From the NCBI GenBank assembly GCA_028583605.1, contig CM053326.1:49908159-49972158 (forward strand): 64,000 bases of DNA, written 5' to 3'. A model generated the notes under the pieces. The model worked only from the letters and a program-made list of their open reading frames with translations. It did no database searches and was not told where the DNA came from. The translations under genes and the position numbers were made by a program. Positions 58,201-61,380 of the stretch are shown piece by piece (within the stretch, counting starts at the first letter, position 1; each line of letters opens with the position of its first letter). This DNA comes from Dastarcus helophoroides (Eukaryota > Arthropoda > Insecta > Coleoptera > Bothrideridae).

Positions 58201-61060
58201 GGAGATATGTCACGGTGGAGCAAAGAAAAGCGGAAAATCAAGGAGTGACCGAGGACGATGTAAACGAAATCAAACAGGACATTTCGGCGTTTCGCTTTGA
58301 ACTTATCGAGATTCTGAAGAATTCGGGAATGAACACTTCCACGGCGCACACTGGGATGGGTAAGTTTCCCAAACTATTGATATTCTGTTAGATCGAACAA
58401 AGGTATTTGTTTCCGTCAGACACCAGAATCAAATTTATTGCGAGCAAGATTTTCCTACACACTTGAGATTTATTATGCGTAACGCAAATATATCGTGTGA
58501 ATCTTTTATTTTAAAAATTATTGACATTCATGTATTTTTGCGTTAGAATTAAATTGAAAATGATTATTTGCTTGCTCTGGTTGTTATTTTGCTAATAACT
58601 GTAATTAATTATGGGCACGAGCCAGTGAAATATTACGATTCTAATTCATCATAAAACAAGGAAATATTTTTTATTTTATTTATTGTCGAAAACAAACTGC
58701 AACAAAATATGCTTTTCTGAGCTGATACATCAAGAATATTTATTGTAGGAACTGGTGGCAAGAAAAATAGACAAAAGGAGCGTCGATTAATGAAAGGTTT
58801 TAACATAGGACCACAACCGTCTACAGCTTCTGGATCATTACCTCCTGTTGCGGAATTCATAGCGTCTCTTCAGCACCACGATGGACATCATAACAGTGAC
58901 TTCTTTGGCTCTACCCTTTCTGGAATTTTTAATTCTACTCCAAGAAAACTACATCAACACAGTAGTACAGTATCTTCGTCACAAGGAAGTATTAATGAAA
59001 GGCATAGCGGCCTTGCCAGGTAAGAAATTAACCTGCATATCTGCATTTGTTATAAATTTGTTCTAATGCACAGACCAACAGGTTTGAACATTCATTAGAT
59101 TCGAAGTTTGGAAACCAAATACCGATTTCGATCTTGTTAGAATCTCGTCAGTTTGGTATATCCAACTCGAATGCTAACAAATGTTTCGACAAGTACTAAA
59201 GAATTCACGGACGTCAAAGTGTGACTTCTTAGTAACTACCGTCAGCTATTGGTCGATAGAGAAACTGTGGTCCTCGCCAACAATGTCATATCCAAGTAGA
59301 ATGCAACCTAGACTGCAAATTCATGCTGCCCTTCAGGCGGCGTGTATTCTGAATCATAGGTAGCTGAACTACCAACAGTTGAAACACTGCCACCTGGCGA
59401 AGCGGTTGCTCTCTAGGAAAAAGTTCCCAGAAGACAAGGATTCTAATGCATAGACCAATAGGTTTGAACATTTATTAGATTCGAAGTTTGGAAACCAAAC
59501 ACCGGTTTCAATCTAGGAGGCAGTGTTTCAACTGTTGGTAATTCAGCTACCTATGATTTACTATACCGCCTGCATGCATTTGTAGTTTAAGTTGCATTCT
59601 ACTTGCATTTGTTAATGCAATTCAAATCGAATACTTTCTTCTCAAATAACTATTATTGAATTGGTGTTCACATTGGCAAACAACCCATTTTAAAGGGGAC
59701 TAAACATTGAAAAACTAATATGGAAGCCATCTGTAGAATTTATAAACATATTTTTATATGTCCCACTTGCAATGTACAGGTTGCATTTAAAACGAAGTCA
59801 CTCGCATAAGCGACGTTGGGGCACTCTCATCGAAGCGGCAAAAACGGGAAAAGTTTCGCGATTGATTGGCAGATCCCGTTCTGAAGACTCCGTTTGCAAC
59901 TGTAGGGAAAACGGACACAATCATACTCACAGCAACAGTCCAGCATCAGATGAAAATCCATCCGTAAGTCCATCAGATTCAAATCCGAGCTTAGATGTAT
60001 CAGTGCATGAACCTCAAGAGCATCATTACACGATAGCGCATGGTCTAGCTCTTTTAAAGAAGAAAAGGAAAAAGTTTTCAGCATCTAGAAATACTAGTCC
60101 TATAGTGCCCCCTTGCAATATATCCGAAACTGGATCTGTTTGCGTGAAGAAAGTTGCAAAGTCTGGAAAGAAGGTGAGTCTCTTAGTGGTAGATTAGATA
60201 CATTCAGGATTACTTTTATCTTTTGGATGAATAATTTCATAATTACAACGTTACAGAATGATATGTAGTCCATGTACTGTGTCAAAAAGCACGCGACTGA
60301 CCATTATATGACCTACCTAATCTGATATATGCAAAATTTAACCTTAATTTATACGTTGAAATAAAGAATTTGTTCCCTGAAGCCAAGAAAGATTAAAAAA
60401 CTCAACAAAGGTTGCTCTAATGCCAAACTTGCCATCTTCAGAGAGATAGTATCTATCTGAAGAGTATCTCTCTGACCCAAACTTGCCATCTTCAGAGAGA
60501 TAGTATCTCTCTGAGGTGTATCTCTCTGACCCAAACTTGCCATCTTCAGAGAGATAGCATCTGTCTGAGGAGTATCTCTCTGAGAAGTACCTCTCTAAAG
60601 ATGACAACTTGGATGTCGAAACGCGTCAGAGCAACCTTTGTTGTGTTTTTTAATCTTTCTTAGTTTCAGTTCTATATTTTAATTTTTGATGATAACCAAG
60701 GACCAGTTCATTCCACCAAAAAAAAAATTAATTTATACGAATACCTCAAAAAATATCAATGATAATGTTATTAAATTACTTATGATTAGAGACCGGAATA
60801 TATGCAAATGCATATTCAATCCATTTTAACTGGTTATTGTATATTTCAGCTAAAATTTAATGATGACTCATATTTTCGCATATTTACAGTATTTTTTCAT
60901 AAGTGACATTAAATCTATTCAGTTAATGAATGAAATTGGCCAAATGAACGTCACATTGCTAGACGTAGGCCCACGAAAACTTGATGTAAATTCTGAAAAA
61001 TTGCCCAGGCTCCATGTCTTGTGTGACTTTTGTAGAAAGAAACCAACCAACAAATTCTAA
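10841..61060 (+). CDS. Trpgamma: TRPgamma, TRPC-type cation channel (whole spliced gene as visible)
   Basis: Nineteen exons (listed separately) join in one frame. The product is a plasma-membrane, non-selective, calcium-permeable channel subunit of the TRPC family; in Drosophila, TRPgamma is related to TRP and TRPL and can assemble with TRPL (family knowledge). Visible in order: acidic N-terminal segment; the MMEEEN start-like motif; ankyrin repeats; a CGCDECV motif and TRP_2 domain; pre-S1 helices; S1-S6; the pore helix; the TRP box EWKFAR with VPPPF downstream; a basic segment of the calmodulin/IP3-receptor-binding type; and a Ser/His/Lys-rich tail. The diagnostic stretches [11 protein letters not shown] and QLLWYYA fit insect TRPgamma better than TRP or TRPL. 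All listed exon lengths agree in phase. The four longest introns (6.3, 10.8, 6.9 and 8.4 kb) are packed with repeats. The 5' end is not resolved and the last exon is tentative. No core promoter could be assigned. Confidence 0.95.
11050..11770. repeat. B-family repeat, two copies and a reverse piece
   Basis: Shared words: gcaagtagaatgcaacc, gtgtatagtggcgaatcatag, ctgaactaccaacagttg, agttcccagaagacaagg, aataggtttgaa, ttagattcgaagtttg, accggtttcgatcttg. Copies at about 11055-11400 and 11405-11690 with a reverse end to 11770. No coding seen. Confidence 0.85.
11780..12115. repeat. Short A-rich TTTCGA-type tract between B repeats
   Basis: Contains ggtcgaaatttcccac and aaagtcgaatttttgg, the complement type of the large arrays, inside a pair of B-family segments. 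Confidence 0.6.
12115..12182. repeat. B-family repeat end piece
   Basis: ttggttttcaaacttcgaatc.. attggtctgtgcattag. Confidence 0.75.
12183..13680. other. TRPgamma intron 1 (visible), non-repetitive part
   Basis: AT-rich, ordinary intron sequence, no repeat family or exon recognised. The 3' end is the exon 2 acceptor. Confidence 0.7.
13681..13811 (+). CDS. Trpgamma: TRPgamma exon 2 (possible alternative start, first ankyrin helix)
   Basis: The acceptor is tgctttacag and the donor is CG|gtaagt. The translation includes [19 protein letters not shown] and then [16 protein letters not shown], the conserved entry to the ankyrin domain. Two adjacent ATGs (13699 and 13702) stand where Drosophila TRPgamma is annotated to begin, so a short isoform may start here. 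With exon 1 joined the frame stays open, so both forms are possible. Confidence 0.93.
13812..14569. other. TRPgamma intron 2, 5' part
   Basis: Starts with the donor gtaagt. No coding and no known repeat. Confidence 0.7.
14570..15000. other. Higher-GC island with open frames on both strands, intron 2
   Basis: Base composition is less AT-rich than the surroundings. Plus strand 89 codons (14725-14994), minus strand 125 codons (14598-14975). No recognised domain in either, and no splice sites fitting TRPgamma. Could be an old element or regulatory DNA. Confidence 0.3.
15269..15378. repeat. Foldback A, partial
   Basis: ggtggaacggactggtcc.. joined to ..ggctatcgaaacgcg and gggacaagatttg. Confidence 0.85.
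15523..15905. repeat. Foldback A, large palindrome of three units
   Basis: Two head-to-tail units (15530 and 15650) followed by an inverted one (15770-15905). The joint reads actagtatctctctgaagatg. Open frames here (119 and 78 codons, both strands) are palindrome artefacts. Confidence 0.9.
15906..17088. other. TRPgamma intron 2, between foldback A and the pyrimidine array
   Basis: AT-rich; no open frame over 60 codons; nothing recognised. Confidence 0.7.
17089..20057. repeat. 3-kb pyrimidine-only heptamer array (CTTCCTC / CTTCCTT)
   Basis: Almost uninterrupted C and T on the + strand, built from 7-base units CTTCCTC, CTTCCTT and CTTTCTC in blocks, with a few G or A interruptions near the end (19730-20000). 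Longer sub-blocks recur at 17800-18100, 18150-18420 and 18660-18900, so there is higher-order duplication. It lies in intron 2 and ends about 70 bases before exon 3. The long open frames across it on both strands (up to 942 codons) are artefacts: a strand with only C and T, or only A and G, cannot spell a stop codon. Confidence 0.97.
20132..20369 (+). CDS. Trpgamma: TRPgamma exon 3 (ankyrin repeats)
   Basis: The acceptor is tgttattgcag and the donor is CAC|gtaagt; 79 full codons. Typical TRPC ankyrin sequence: [20 protein letters not shown], then VELLIEH and [19 protein letters not shown]. The acceptor lies only about 65 bases after the end of the 3-kb pyrimidine array, so the splicing machinery meets an enormous polypyrimidine tract upstream. 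Confidence 0.96.
20694..21045. repeat. Foldback A, several inverted units
   Basis: ggtggaacggattagacc, tctctgaagatgagagcttgg, accaggggccagtccg, then two reverse units ending in atcatcttcagagagat. Confidence 0.88.
21441..21583 (+). CDS. Trpgamma: TRPgamma exon 4 (ankyrin repeat)
   Basis: The acceptor is tccgttacag and the donor is CG|gtaagt. The translation runs from [20 protein letters not shown] to [14 protein letters not shown]; the split Arg codon is completed by exon 5. It carries the last ankyrin repeat before the linker domain. Confidence 0.96.
21584..22011. other. TRPgamma intron 4, 5' part
   Basis: No feature apart from the donor. The frames at 21598-21810 and 21675-21902 overlap in opposite directions and have no motif. 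Confidence 0.65.
22012..22272. repeat. B-family repeat, shortened inverted pair
   Basis: Forward unit then a short reverse end (ttggtttccaaaccttg.. cctattggcctgtgc). Confidence 0.85.
22304..22640. repeat. Foldback A, two copies
   Basis: 22304-22450 is one reverse unit (ggtggaacggactggtac to aatctttagagaaatact). 22505-22640 is a shortened inverted pair. Confidence 0.88.
22641..23277. other. TRPgamma intron 4, unassigned stretch
   Basis: No coding or known repeat seen. Confidence 0.65.
23278..23580. repeat. Foldback A, inverted pair with degenerate centre
   Basis: aattgaaatacaaatcttgtcc.. gcgtttctagagccaagc.. then ..aaccaaggaacagtccgttcc. Confidence 0.85.
23844..24400. repeat. 139-bp tandem repeat, four units
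   Basis: Units start at 23844, 23983, 24122 and 24261, each beginning atccagttgaataag and containing attagataacaaatgac and acctaaaaagacccgaaa. The units differ at a few sites only. No coding potential seen. Confidence 0.95.
24401..24992. other. TRPgamma intron 4, after the 139-bp repeat
   Basis: A 19-base segment gtgaaataaaattagataa is repeated within 24905-24990; otherwise nothing. Confidence 0.6.
24993..25262. repeat. B-family repeat, inverted pair
   Basis: Short forward end then a long reverse unit to gttgcgttttacttgcat. Confidence 0.85.
25417..25470. mobile_element. hAT-like terminus without a visible partner
   Basis: CAGTGGCGGCTCGTAGCC at about 25417 resembles a hAT end and, as at 35044, stands just in front of a TTTCGA array. 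I found no matching right end or duplication, so only the terminus is claimed. Confidence 0.35.
25480..28715. repeat. Degenerate TTTCGA array, T-rich then A-rich
   Basis: 25480-28250 has recurring aaaatttcgacttttt-like words on the + strand; 28260-28715 has the complement type. A fragment of foldback D (27728-27778) and a foldback A (26918-26993) lie within. Intron 4 of the visible TRPgamma exons. Confidence 0.88.
26918..26993. repeat. Foldback A, short hairpin inside the TTTCGA array
   Basis: gatggaacggactggtcc.. aacaggggacaagttctg.. Only the outer ends of the two units remain. The word ctgtcgattctttttg flanks it on the left and gtcgattcttta on the right, which looks like a target duplication (about 9 bases, tcgattctt). 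Confidence 0.8.
28722..28975. repeat. Foldback D
   Basis: Arms contain atttaacatttcttcggccc and its reverse gggccgaagaaatgttaaat, with ttcatggtagacccttattg at the left end. Confidence 0.9.
29021..29411. other. TRPgamma intron 4, between array and dead LINE
   Basis: Non-repetitive within the window. May belong with the unidentified minus-strand frame at 29412-29651. Confidence 0.5.
29412..29651 (-). other. Unidentified minus-strand open frame beside the LINE
   Basis: An open frame on the minus strand (its long form starts at 29699 inside the LINE) reads [16 protein letters not shown], then [16 protein letters not shown] and [15 protein letters not shown]. It has balanced composition, unlike the array-derived frames around it. 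It may be a fragment of a DNA transposon or host exon; I do not recognise it. Confidence 0.25.
29640..30925 (+). mobile_element. Jockey-clade LINE, 5'-truncated and dead
   Basis: Begins inside the reverse transcriptase: [12 protein letters not shown] (motif A), then GVPQGSIL (motif B), HINDLL, and a YADD box mutated to YAGD. A stop at about 30080 is followed by frame changes, but the order is still readable: [26 protein letters not shown], then [20 protein letters not shown] and [12 protein letters not shown]. The 3' tail ends at about 30925 in an A-run. Other fragments in the window (5058, 5490, 34098, 38878, 39341, 39838) are from the same family. Non-functional: catalytic Asp replaced and many stops. 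Confidence 0.88.
29641..30081 (+). pseudogene. Reverse transcriptase fragment of jockey-type LINE
   Basis: The longest intact frame of the 29640-30925 element, 146 codons. It covers RT motifs A to C. Motif C reads YSYAGDSD instead of the catalytic YADD. Reads out of frame after the stop. Confidence 0.85.
31107..31545. repeat. Foldback A, two inverted pairs
   Basis: 31107-31278 and 31356-31545. The second has stem gatagc/gctatc in its core, the compensated form of gacagc/gctgtc. Confidence 0.88.
31546..32419. other. TRPgamma intron 4, 3' part
   Basis: Ordinary AT-rich intron up to the exon 5 acceptor. Short frames at 31505-31733 have no motif. Confidence 0.65.
32420..32581 (+). CDS. Trpgamma: TRPgamma exon 5 (start of TRP_2 linker domain)
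   Basis: The acceptor is tatgacgttag and the donor is AG|gtaagt. The first base completes Arg from exon 4; then [23 protein letters not shown] and [19 protein letters not shown]. The cysteine-rich CGCDEC motif is typical of the TRPC linker region. The exon has no ATG-started ORF long enough to stand out; it was found by its expected sequence and phase. Confidence 0.95.
32582..33227. other. TRPgamma intron 5, 5' part
   Basis: No coding or repeat family seen. The 116-codon minus frame at 32682-33032 has no recognisable motif. Confidence 0.6.
33228..33430. repeat. Inverted repeat, MITE-like
   Basis: Arms acccctttaccacatcgg..tatttcgccaacagaa and ttctgctggcgaaata..ccgatgtggtaaaggggt. About 50 bases per arm. 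A direct repeat tttcttaatga lies at 33180 and 33424. Confidence 0.8.
33738..33948 (+). CDS. Trpgamma: TRPgamma exon 6 (TRP_2 domain)
   Basis: The acceptor is ggcattttcag and the donor is AAG|gtaata. The translation runs from [19 protein letters not shown] through [16 protein letters not shown] to [14 protein letters not shown]. About the last 100 bases and roughly 150 bases of the following intron recur at 5212-5460 (see pseudogene). Confidence 0.96.
34098..34222 (-). mobile_element. Jockey-type LINE 3' tail, deleted copy
   Basis: Begins directly after the intron segment duplicated at 5312-5460 (gctgtagactac) and carries the same LINE tail (gtaggatgcagaacaagg; ggaaaattcctttc) with an internal deletion. 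The pair (exon 6 intron plus LINE tail) therefore occurs at both 5.2 kb and 34 kb. Confidence 0.7.
34396..35018 (+). mobile_element. hAT-type MITE, copy 2
   Basis: The same element as 9853-10472 in opposite orientation, with the same termini and very similar interior throughout. The flanks share GGATACAC (34386-34393 and 35019-35026) with two extra bases on the left, so the duplication is slightly blurred. Confidence 0.88.
35170..38000. repeat. Degenerate TTTCGA array
   Basis: T-rich words as in the other arrays, with foldback D pieces at 35245 and 35950-36190. Shares landmark segments in order with 61150-64000 (see findings). Lies within the probable hAT-like element 35044-38645. Confidence 0.88.
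35955..36190. repeat. Foldback D, second full copy
   Basis: Same left end (ttcatggtagacccttattg) and same arms. Further pieces at 27728-27778, 35245-35310, 63240-63270 and 63765-63820. Confidence 0.9.
38130..38202. repeat. Foldback A, remnant
   Basis: tggtccttgggtaccttc.. ggcttcaggggacaagtttt only. Confidence 0.65.
38878..39340 (-). mobile_element. Jockey-type LINE 3' fragment (copy 1 of tandem pair)
   Basis: The minus strand encodes [37 protein letters not shown] and the [13 protein letters not shown] C-terminus, as in the element at 29640. A short inverted duplication of gcattctactcgcagtg lies at 38915-38965. Confidence 0.8.
39341..39715 (-). mobile_element. Jockey-type LINE 3' fragment (copy 2 of tandem pair)
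   Basis: A direct repeat of about 39000-39310: same order (cctcactgtgtcaagctgg.., gatcaatccttttagttcctgc.., gagaatcggtcaa..). The two copies are very similar, which suggests a local tandem duplication after insertion. Confidence 0.8.
39716..39768. repeat. Foldback A, remnant inside LINE tails
   Basis: ttcaggggacaagatttg.. aaccaaggaccatt; sits between two jockey-type tails. Confidence 0.7.
39838..40400 (-). mobile_element. Jockey-type LINE 3' fragment
   Basis: A third minus-strand LINE tail, with an internal 44-base duplication near 39935-40010 (ggataggttgtaa.. gaaattcctttcggtaacaa twice). It includes the 3' end (cgcaaagggtaaccccattatg). Confidence 0.8.
40445..40575 (-). mobile_element. Jockey-type LINE internal fragment
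   Basis: Repeats 40315-40435 (acatgagaacagtattggct.. cttctgagag.), a direct duplication of the part coding for the [20 protein letters not shown] region in reverse. Confidence 0.65.
40892..41126 (+). CDS. Trpgamma: TRPgamma exon 7 (pre-S1 helices and start of S1)
   Basis: The acceptor is ttgttttcag and the donor is TTTTTAT|gtaagt. The translation contains [26 protein letters not shown], a hydrophobic pre-S1 stretch, and the conserved [19 protein letters not shown] that leads into S1. One base is left over for exon 8. Confidence 0.96.
41263..41404 (-). repeat. Foldback A, one complete unit
   Basis: gatggaacggactggtcc to cgtttcgacagccaagctgt and catcttcagagagaaact; a single unpaired unit, which shows the unit can exist alone. 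Confidence 0.9.
41522..41825. repeat. Foldback A, two further copies
   Basis: 41522-41612 partial; 41655-41825 with tctctctgaggatgatatat and a degenerate core. Confidence 0.8.
42084..42299 (+). other. Unexplained open frame in the TRPgamma intron
   Basis: 71 codons open before TGA upstream: [46 protein letters not shown]. Balanced composition, unlike the arrays. A possible donor AAG|gtatga is at 42296/42297. Its phase does not fit between TRPgamma exons 7 and 8. I do not recognise the family; may be a fragment of another gene or element. Confidence 0.35.
42655..42765. repeat. 19-bp tandem repeat
   Basis: About six units of ctcacaatggtcaggacca with g/c and a/g variants. Confidence 0.92.
42786..42895 (-). 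repeat. Foldback A, single unit
   Basis: aattgaaacacaaatcttgtcc to tcgtttgatagccaagc and tcttcagagagatact. It separates two unexplained open frames (42084-42299, 42897-43007). Confidence 0.88.
42897..43007 (+). other. Unexplained open frame following foldback A
   Basis: Reads [20 protein letters not shown] and [13 protein letters not shown], then a stop at 43007. Together with 42084-42299 it may be a gene fragment split by the 19-bp repeat and foldback A; unproven. Confidence 0.3.
43084..43182 (+). CDS. Trpgamma: TRPgamma exon 8 (end of S1, very short S1-S2 loop, start of S2)
   Basis: The acceptor is attttttctag and the donor is AGTG|gtaagt. Only 99 bases: S1 ends in [10 protein letters not shown], a short loop [11 protein letters not shown] follows, then S2 begins with [10 protein letters not shown]. 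The phase fits exons 7 and 9 exactly. The extracellular loop is clearly shorter than in Drosophila TRPgamma, where some 20 extra residues lie between ASQR and RGAKP (from memory of the family). Confidence 0.92.
43370..43731 (-). mobile_element. Solo LTR (Gypsy-type size duplication)
   Basis: 362 bp, TGTTGCGGGC.. to ..GCGTTACA, so TG..CA on both strands, with a 4-bp duplication ATAT (43366-43369 and 43732-43735). Read on the minus strand it has a TATA box (CTATATAAAGGCGG) and then AATAAAG as polyadenylation signal. No internal retrotransposon is next to it. Confidence 0.75.
43841..44236. repeat. 200-bp tandem duplication
   Basis: ataa(c/t)ttcatggaagatatc.. to ..acttcgacattttg occurs at 43841 and again at 44041. 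The second half of each unit is TTTCGA-type sequence. The similar open frames (69 and 139 codons) come from the duplication. Confidence 0.93.
44803..45045. repeat. Foldback A, inverted pair
   Basis: Two facing units with centre agagatactaatactacctttc; inside the TTTCGA array. Confidence 0.9.
45288..45480. repeat. Foldback C, second copy, shortened
   Basis: Left arm 45295-45415 matches 4085-4205; the right arm is only about 60 bases. The core with ctgacga is missing here. Confidence 0.85.
46006..46148 (+). repeat. Foldback A, one complete unit
   Basis: gtatctctctgaagatgat.. to ccagtccgttccaccaaa. Core intact (ctct, ctgaaga, gatagc/gctgtc with a G-U pair, gaaa, agag). Confidence 0.9.
46455..46594 (+). 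CDS. Trpgamma: TRPgamma exon 9 (S2-S3)
   Basis: The acceptor is tttattgcag and the donor is CAG|gtaatt. The translation starts [18 protein letters not shown] and ends in [17 protein letters not shown]. The DMWNVIDF motif of TRPC S3 is present. Confidence 0.96.
46595..47508. other. TRPgamma introns 9 and 10 around exon 10
   Basis: Ordinary introns without repeat families of this window (exon 10 at 46966-47069 is listed separately). Confidence 0.7.
46966..47069 (+). CDS. Trpgamma: TRPgamma exon 10 (S3-S4)
   Basis: The acceptor is gattttag and the donor is AG|gtaagc. The translation contains [20 protein letters not shown], a near-invariant TRPC stretch at the outer end of S3-S4, preceded by a short variable loop. 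Confidence 0.95.
47509..47642 (+). CDS. Trpgamma: TRPgamma exon 11 (S4-S5)
   Basis: The acceptor is ttgttgcag and the donor is TGTG|gtaagt. The translation contains [20 protein letters not shown], the S4-S5 linker [11 protein letters not shown] and the hydrophobic S5. S5 ends FAFSCG where Drosophila has FAFGSG, a local substitution. Confidence 0.96.
47753..48116 (-). mobile_element. Second copy of the same LTR, diverged at one end
   Basis: The portion 47870-48116 matches the LTR at 43370 closely (ggcgaccgccttatatag; cgcagataaggcttat; ttatcgcggccgctttcccc). The outer 120 bases diverge and no duplication is visible. The repeat ends 12 bases before TRPgamma exon 12. Confidence 0.7.
48129..48291 (+). 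CDS. Trpgamma: TRPgamma exon 12 (S5-pore turret)
   Basis: The acceptor is actattctag and the donor is AA|gtaagt. The translation starts LNQLLWYYA, then a variable acidic turret ([10 protein letters not shown], with an N-K-S/NST-type glycosylation sequon near KNSTEN) and the conserved CTIWRRFS. The 3' splice site lies 12 bases beyond the end of an LTR-like repeat. Confidence 0.95.
48565..48760 (+). CDS. Trpgamma: TRPgamma exon 13 (pore helix, selectivity region, S6)
   Basis: The acceptor is ttgtatttcag and the donor is TCG|gtaagt. [20 protein letters not shown] is the pore helix and outer pore; [20 protein letters not shown] and [14 protein letters not shown] form S6 and its cytoplasmic end. 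The pore-forming sequence looks intact. Confidence 0.97.
49288..49482 (+). CDS. Trpgamma: TRPgamma exon 14 (TRP helix / TRP box)
   Basis: The acceptor is aatgtatttag and the donor is CGG|gtaagc; 65 full codons. [15 protein letters not shown] contains TRP box 1; [13 protein letters not shown] contains TRP box 2. Ends with a basic stretch ([11 protein letters not shown]). Confidence 0.97.
49483..50875. other. TRPgamma intron 14, 5' part
   Basis: Apart from the short A-rich tract (49730-49875) nothing is recognised. Confidence 0.65.
49730..49875. repeat. Short A-rich TTTCGA-type tract
   Basis: agtcgaatttg, gcgaaatttcaagcg and atcgaaatttctaaaag in a row in the TRPgamma intron after exon 14. Confidence 0.5.
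50876..51832. repeat. B-family repeat, three units including a long inverted pair
   Basis: Forward partial (50876-51100), forward full (51100-51400), reverse full (51401-51832). The joint reads gtgaatgttttagtac. Confidence 0.9.
51833..52410. other. TRPgamma intron 14, between B repeat and LINE A
   Basis: No known repeat. The 60-codon frame at 52088-52270 has no recognised motif. Confidence 0.6.
52797..53370 (-). pseudogene. RT C-terminal part of LINE A
   Basis: About 190 codons: [63 protein letters not shown]. After the stop at 52797 another frame continues [17 protein letters not shown] to about 52640, so one frameshift is present near the end. It starts inside the protein because LINE B interrupts it. 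Confidence 0.88.
53837..54730 (-). CDS. LINE B RNase H and zinc-knuckle C-terminus
   Basis: 297 codons. RNase H residues are all visible: [12 protein letters not shown] (Asp), [13 protein letters not shown] (Glu), [10 protein letters not shown] (Asp), and [18 protein letters not shown] (His, Asp). It is followed by [15 protein letters not shown], a CCHC-like knuckle typical of R1/I-group LINEs. It lies one base out of frame with the RT, upstream of the LINE C insertion. The putative ATG at 54730 is probably internal to the original protein. No evidence of a host function. Confidence 0.85.
   Translation of the reverse strand: MDRGKIREETGLEINAEQIEKKVKKRRKHPVKEVDQKKQEMATEYEIYTDGSKQETGTGAAYVIYRKGKEMGKGQYRLGGNCSVFQAEVLAIKKALERARTLESCIIRSDSKAAIAAMQNKPSSELVKEAQDLLQEQRKTRLEWVKGHRGVTGNERADELAKGACSLGNNDNNNMLVVYEYDKMPFGLIRNRLSRCSFFRWQQRWDSATTGRGTHRYLRRVEGYRRLRGRQLTQQCVQLLTGHGRFQEYLHRMGKRNSPLCQCGEDADHVMFACRNRENRAASDKKGSSLAKKYRGD
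54781..55271 (+). mobile_element. RTE-like LINE C 3' end, inserted in LINE B
   Basis: A 13-bp duplication TAATATCAATTGG flanks it (54768-54780 and 55272-55284). Opposite orientation to LINE B. It encodes only the C-terminus of an RTE-type ORF and ends in a (TA)n tract (55230-55275), as RTE elements end in simple repeats. The youngest of the three nested insertions. Confidence 0.9.
54782..55183 (+). pseudogene. RTE-type LINE ORF C-terminus
   Basis: 134 codons without a start of its own: [67 protein letters not shown]. This is the hallmark tail of RTE/BovB-like ORF2 proteins ([19 protein letters not shown]). The stop at 55181-55183 is about 45 bases before the TA repeat. Confidence 0.88.
55230..55275. 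repeat. (TA)n microsatellite, tail of LINE C
   Basis: About 23 TA units directly after the RTE-type tail, ending at the target-site duplication. Confidence 0.95.
55272..56345 (-). pseudogene. LINE B reverse transcriptase
   Basis: Open frame on the minus strand with [33 protein letters not shown] (motif A), [15 protein letters not shown] (motif B, altered from the usual GCPQGS-ILSP), [11 protein letters not shown] (motif C, intact) and [16 protein letters not shown]. Then [14 protein letters not shown]. The computed frame runs on a few codons into LINE C's TA repeat. The N-terminal endonuclease is missing. Confidence 0.9.
56561..57317. other. TRPgamma intron 14, between LINE A and B repeat
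   Basis: Near its start (56570-56600, minus strand) is ttcgaacgaaacgtcgtc, similar to the gaaacgtc tips of foldback E, but without the ctganga half. Otherwise nothing. Confidence 0.5.
57318..57735. repeat. B-family repeat, forward unit plus reverse end
   Basis: gtatgcaagtagaatgcaacc.. to ..cctattggtctgtacg. Confidence 0.88.
57927..57968 (+). CDS. Trpgamma: TRPgamma exon 15 (14-codon micro-exon)
   Basis: The acceptor is tgcttccag and the donor is CAA|gtaagt. Encodes [14 protein letters not shown], which in TRPC proteins directly precedes the MRNLVRRYV segment. It is too short to appear as an ORF and was found by expected sequence. It sits between an 8.4-kb repeat-filled intron and a 210-base intron. 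Confidence 0.93.
58179..58359 (+). CDS. Trpgamma: TRPgamma exon 16 (calmodulin-binding-like coiled segment)
   Basis: The acceptor is cttctatag and the donor is ATGG|gtaagt. The translation contains [40 protein letters not shown] and [10 protein letters not shown]: a basic, then amphipathic, coiled-coil-like region typical of TRPC C-termini. Confidence 0.96.
58360..58748. other. TRPgamma intron 16
   Basis: Ordinary AT-rich intron, no repeat seen. Confidence 0.75.
58749..59019 (+). CDS. Trpgamma: TRPgamma exon 17 (C-terminal tail)
   Basis: The acceptor is tattgtag and the donor is CCAG|gtaaga. It begins [20 protein letters not shown], a conserved basic motif of TRPgamma tails, then a Ser/His-rich low-complexity region. 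Confidence 0.94.
59062..59618. repeat. B-family repeat in the intron between exons 17 and 18
   Basis: Forward partial, forward unit, and a reverse end (gtttcaactgttggtaattc.. gcattctacttgca). Confidence 0.88.
59780..60173 (+). CDS. Trpgamma: TRPgamma exon 18 (C-terminal tail)
   Basis: The acceptor is aatgtacag and the donor is AAGAAG|gtgagt (strong). The translation has [20 protein letters not shown] and [10 protein letters not shown], conserved in TRPgamma, then a His/Ser/Pro-rich stretch and a basic end (LLKKKRKKF). If the donor is not used, the frame runs seven more codons to a TAG at 60195-60197. Confidence 0.93.
60351..60725. repeat. Foldback A with a tandem expansion of its tip
   Basis: Outer units at 60351-60430 and 60590-60725. 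Between them the tip ccaaacttgccatcttcagag plus tatctctctgagg-like sequence is repeated about three times at roughly 60 bases. It lies 180 bases after exon 18. Confidence 0.85.
60890..61060 (+). CDS. Trpgamma: TRPgamma probable terminal exon 19
   Basis: An acceptor (cgcatatttacag) at 60888-60889 opens a phase-0 frame of 56 codons ending in TAA at 61060 (starts YFFISDIKS, ends KPTNKF). The phase matches the strong donor at 60173. I cannot confirm homology of this stretch from memory, so it could be replaced by a more distant last exon. An alternative acceptor at 60849 would give a shorter in-frame tail. Confidence 0.5.
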   Translation, partial: YFFISDIKSIQLMNEIGQMNVTLLDVGPRKLDVNSEKLPRLHVLCDFCRKKPTNKF

Positions 61061-61380
61061 AATATTGGTCTTTAGCAAATAATTTAGAAAAATTATAATC
61101 TTTATTGAATGAATTGGGTAGGTACATAACCTCCAAACTGCTCCCAAATTCTGTGCTTCCTTTTTTGGATTTTTATTGCAACATTTTTCGTTTTTTTTTC
61201 TTTAAAATTTCCAATTTCAAAATTCGACCTTTTTTTGGAAATTTCCATTCTTTTAGTATCCGGATTTCTACAAATTTCGAAGTGTTTATCAAAATTTGCC
61301 TTTTTTCCCCAAATTTGAGCGATCTTTTGATAAAAAAGTAGAAACTTTGAAAAAAAAGTTATTGAAAATGTTGAATTTTT

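Noticed and set aside
60344..60607. Frame rich in [13 protein letters not shown] repeats
   Set aside because: Produced by the three-fold tip expansion of foldback A, on the strand opposite to the gene.
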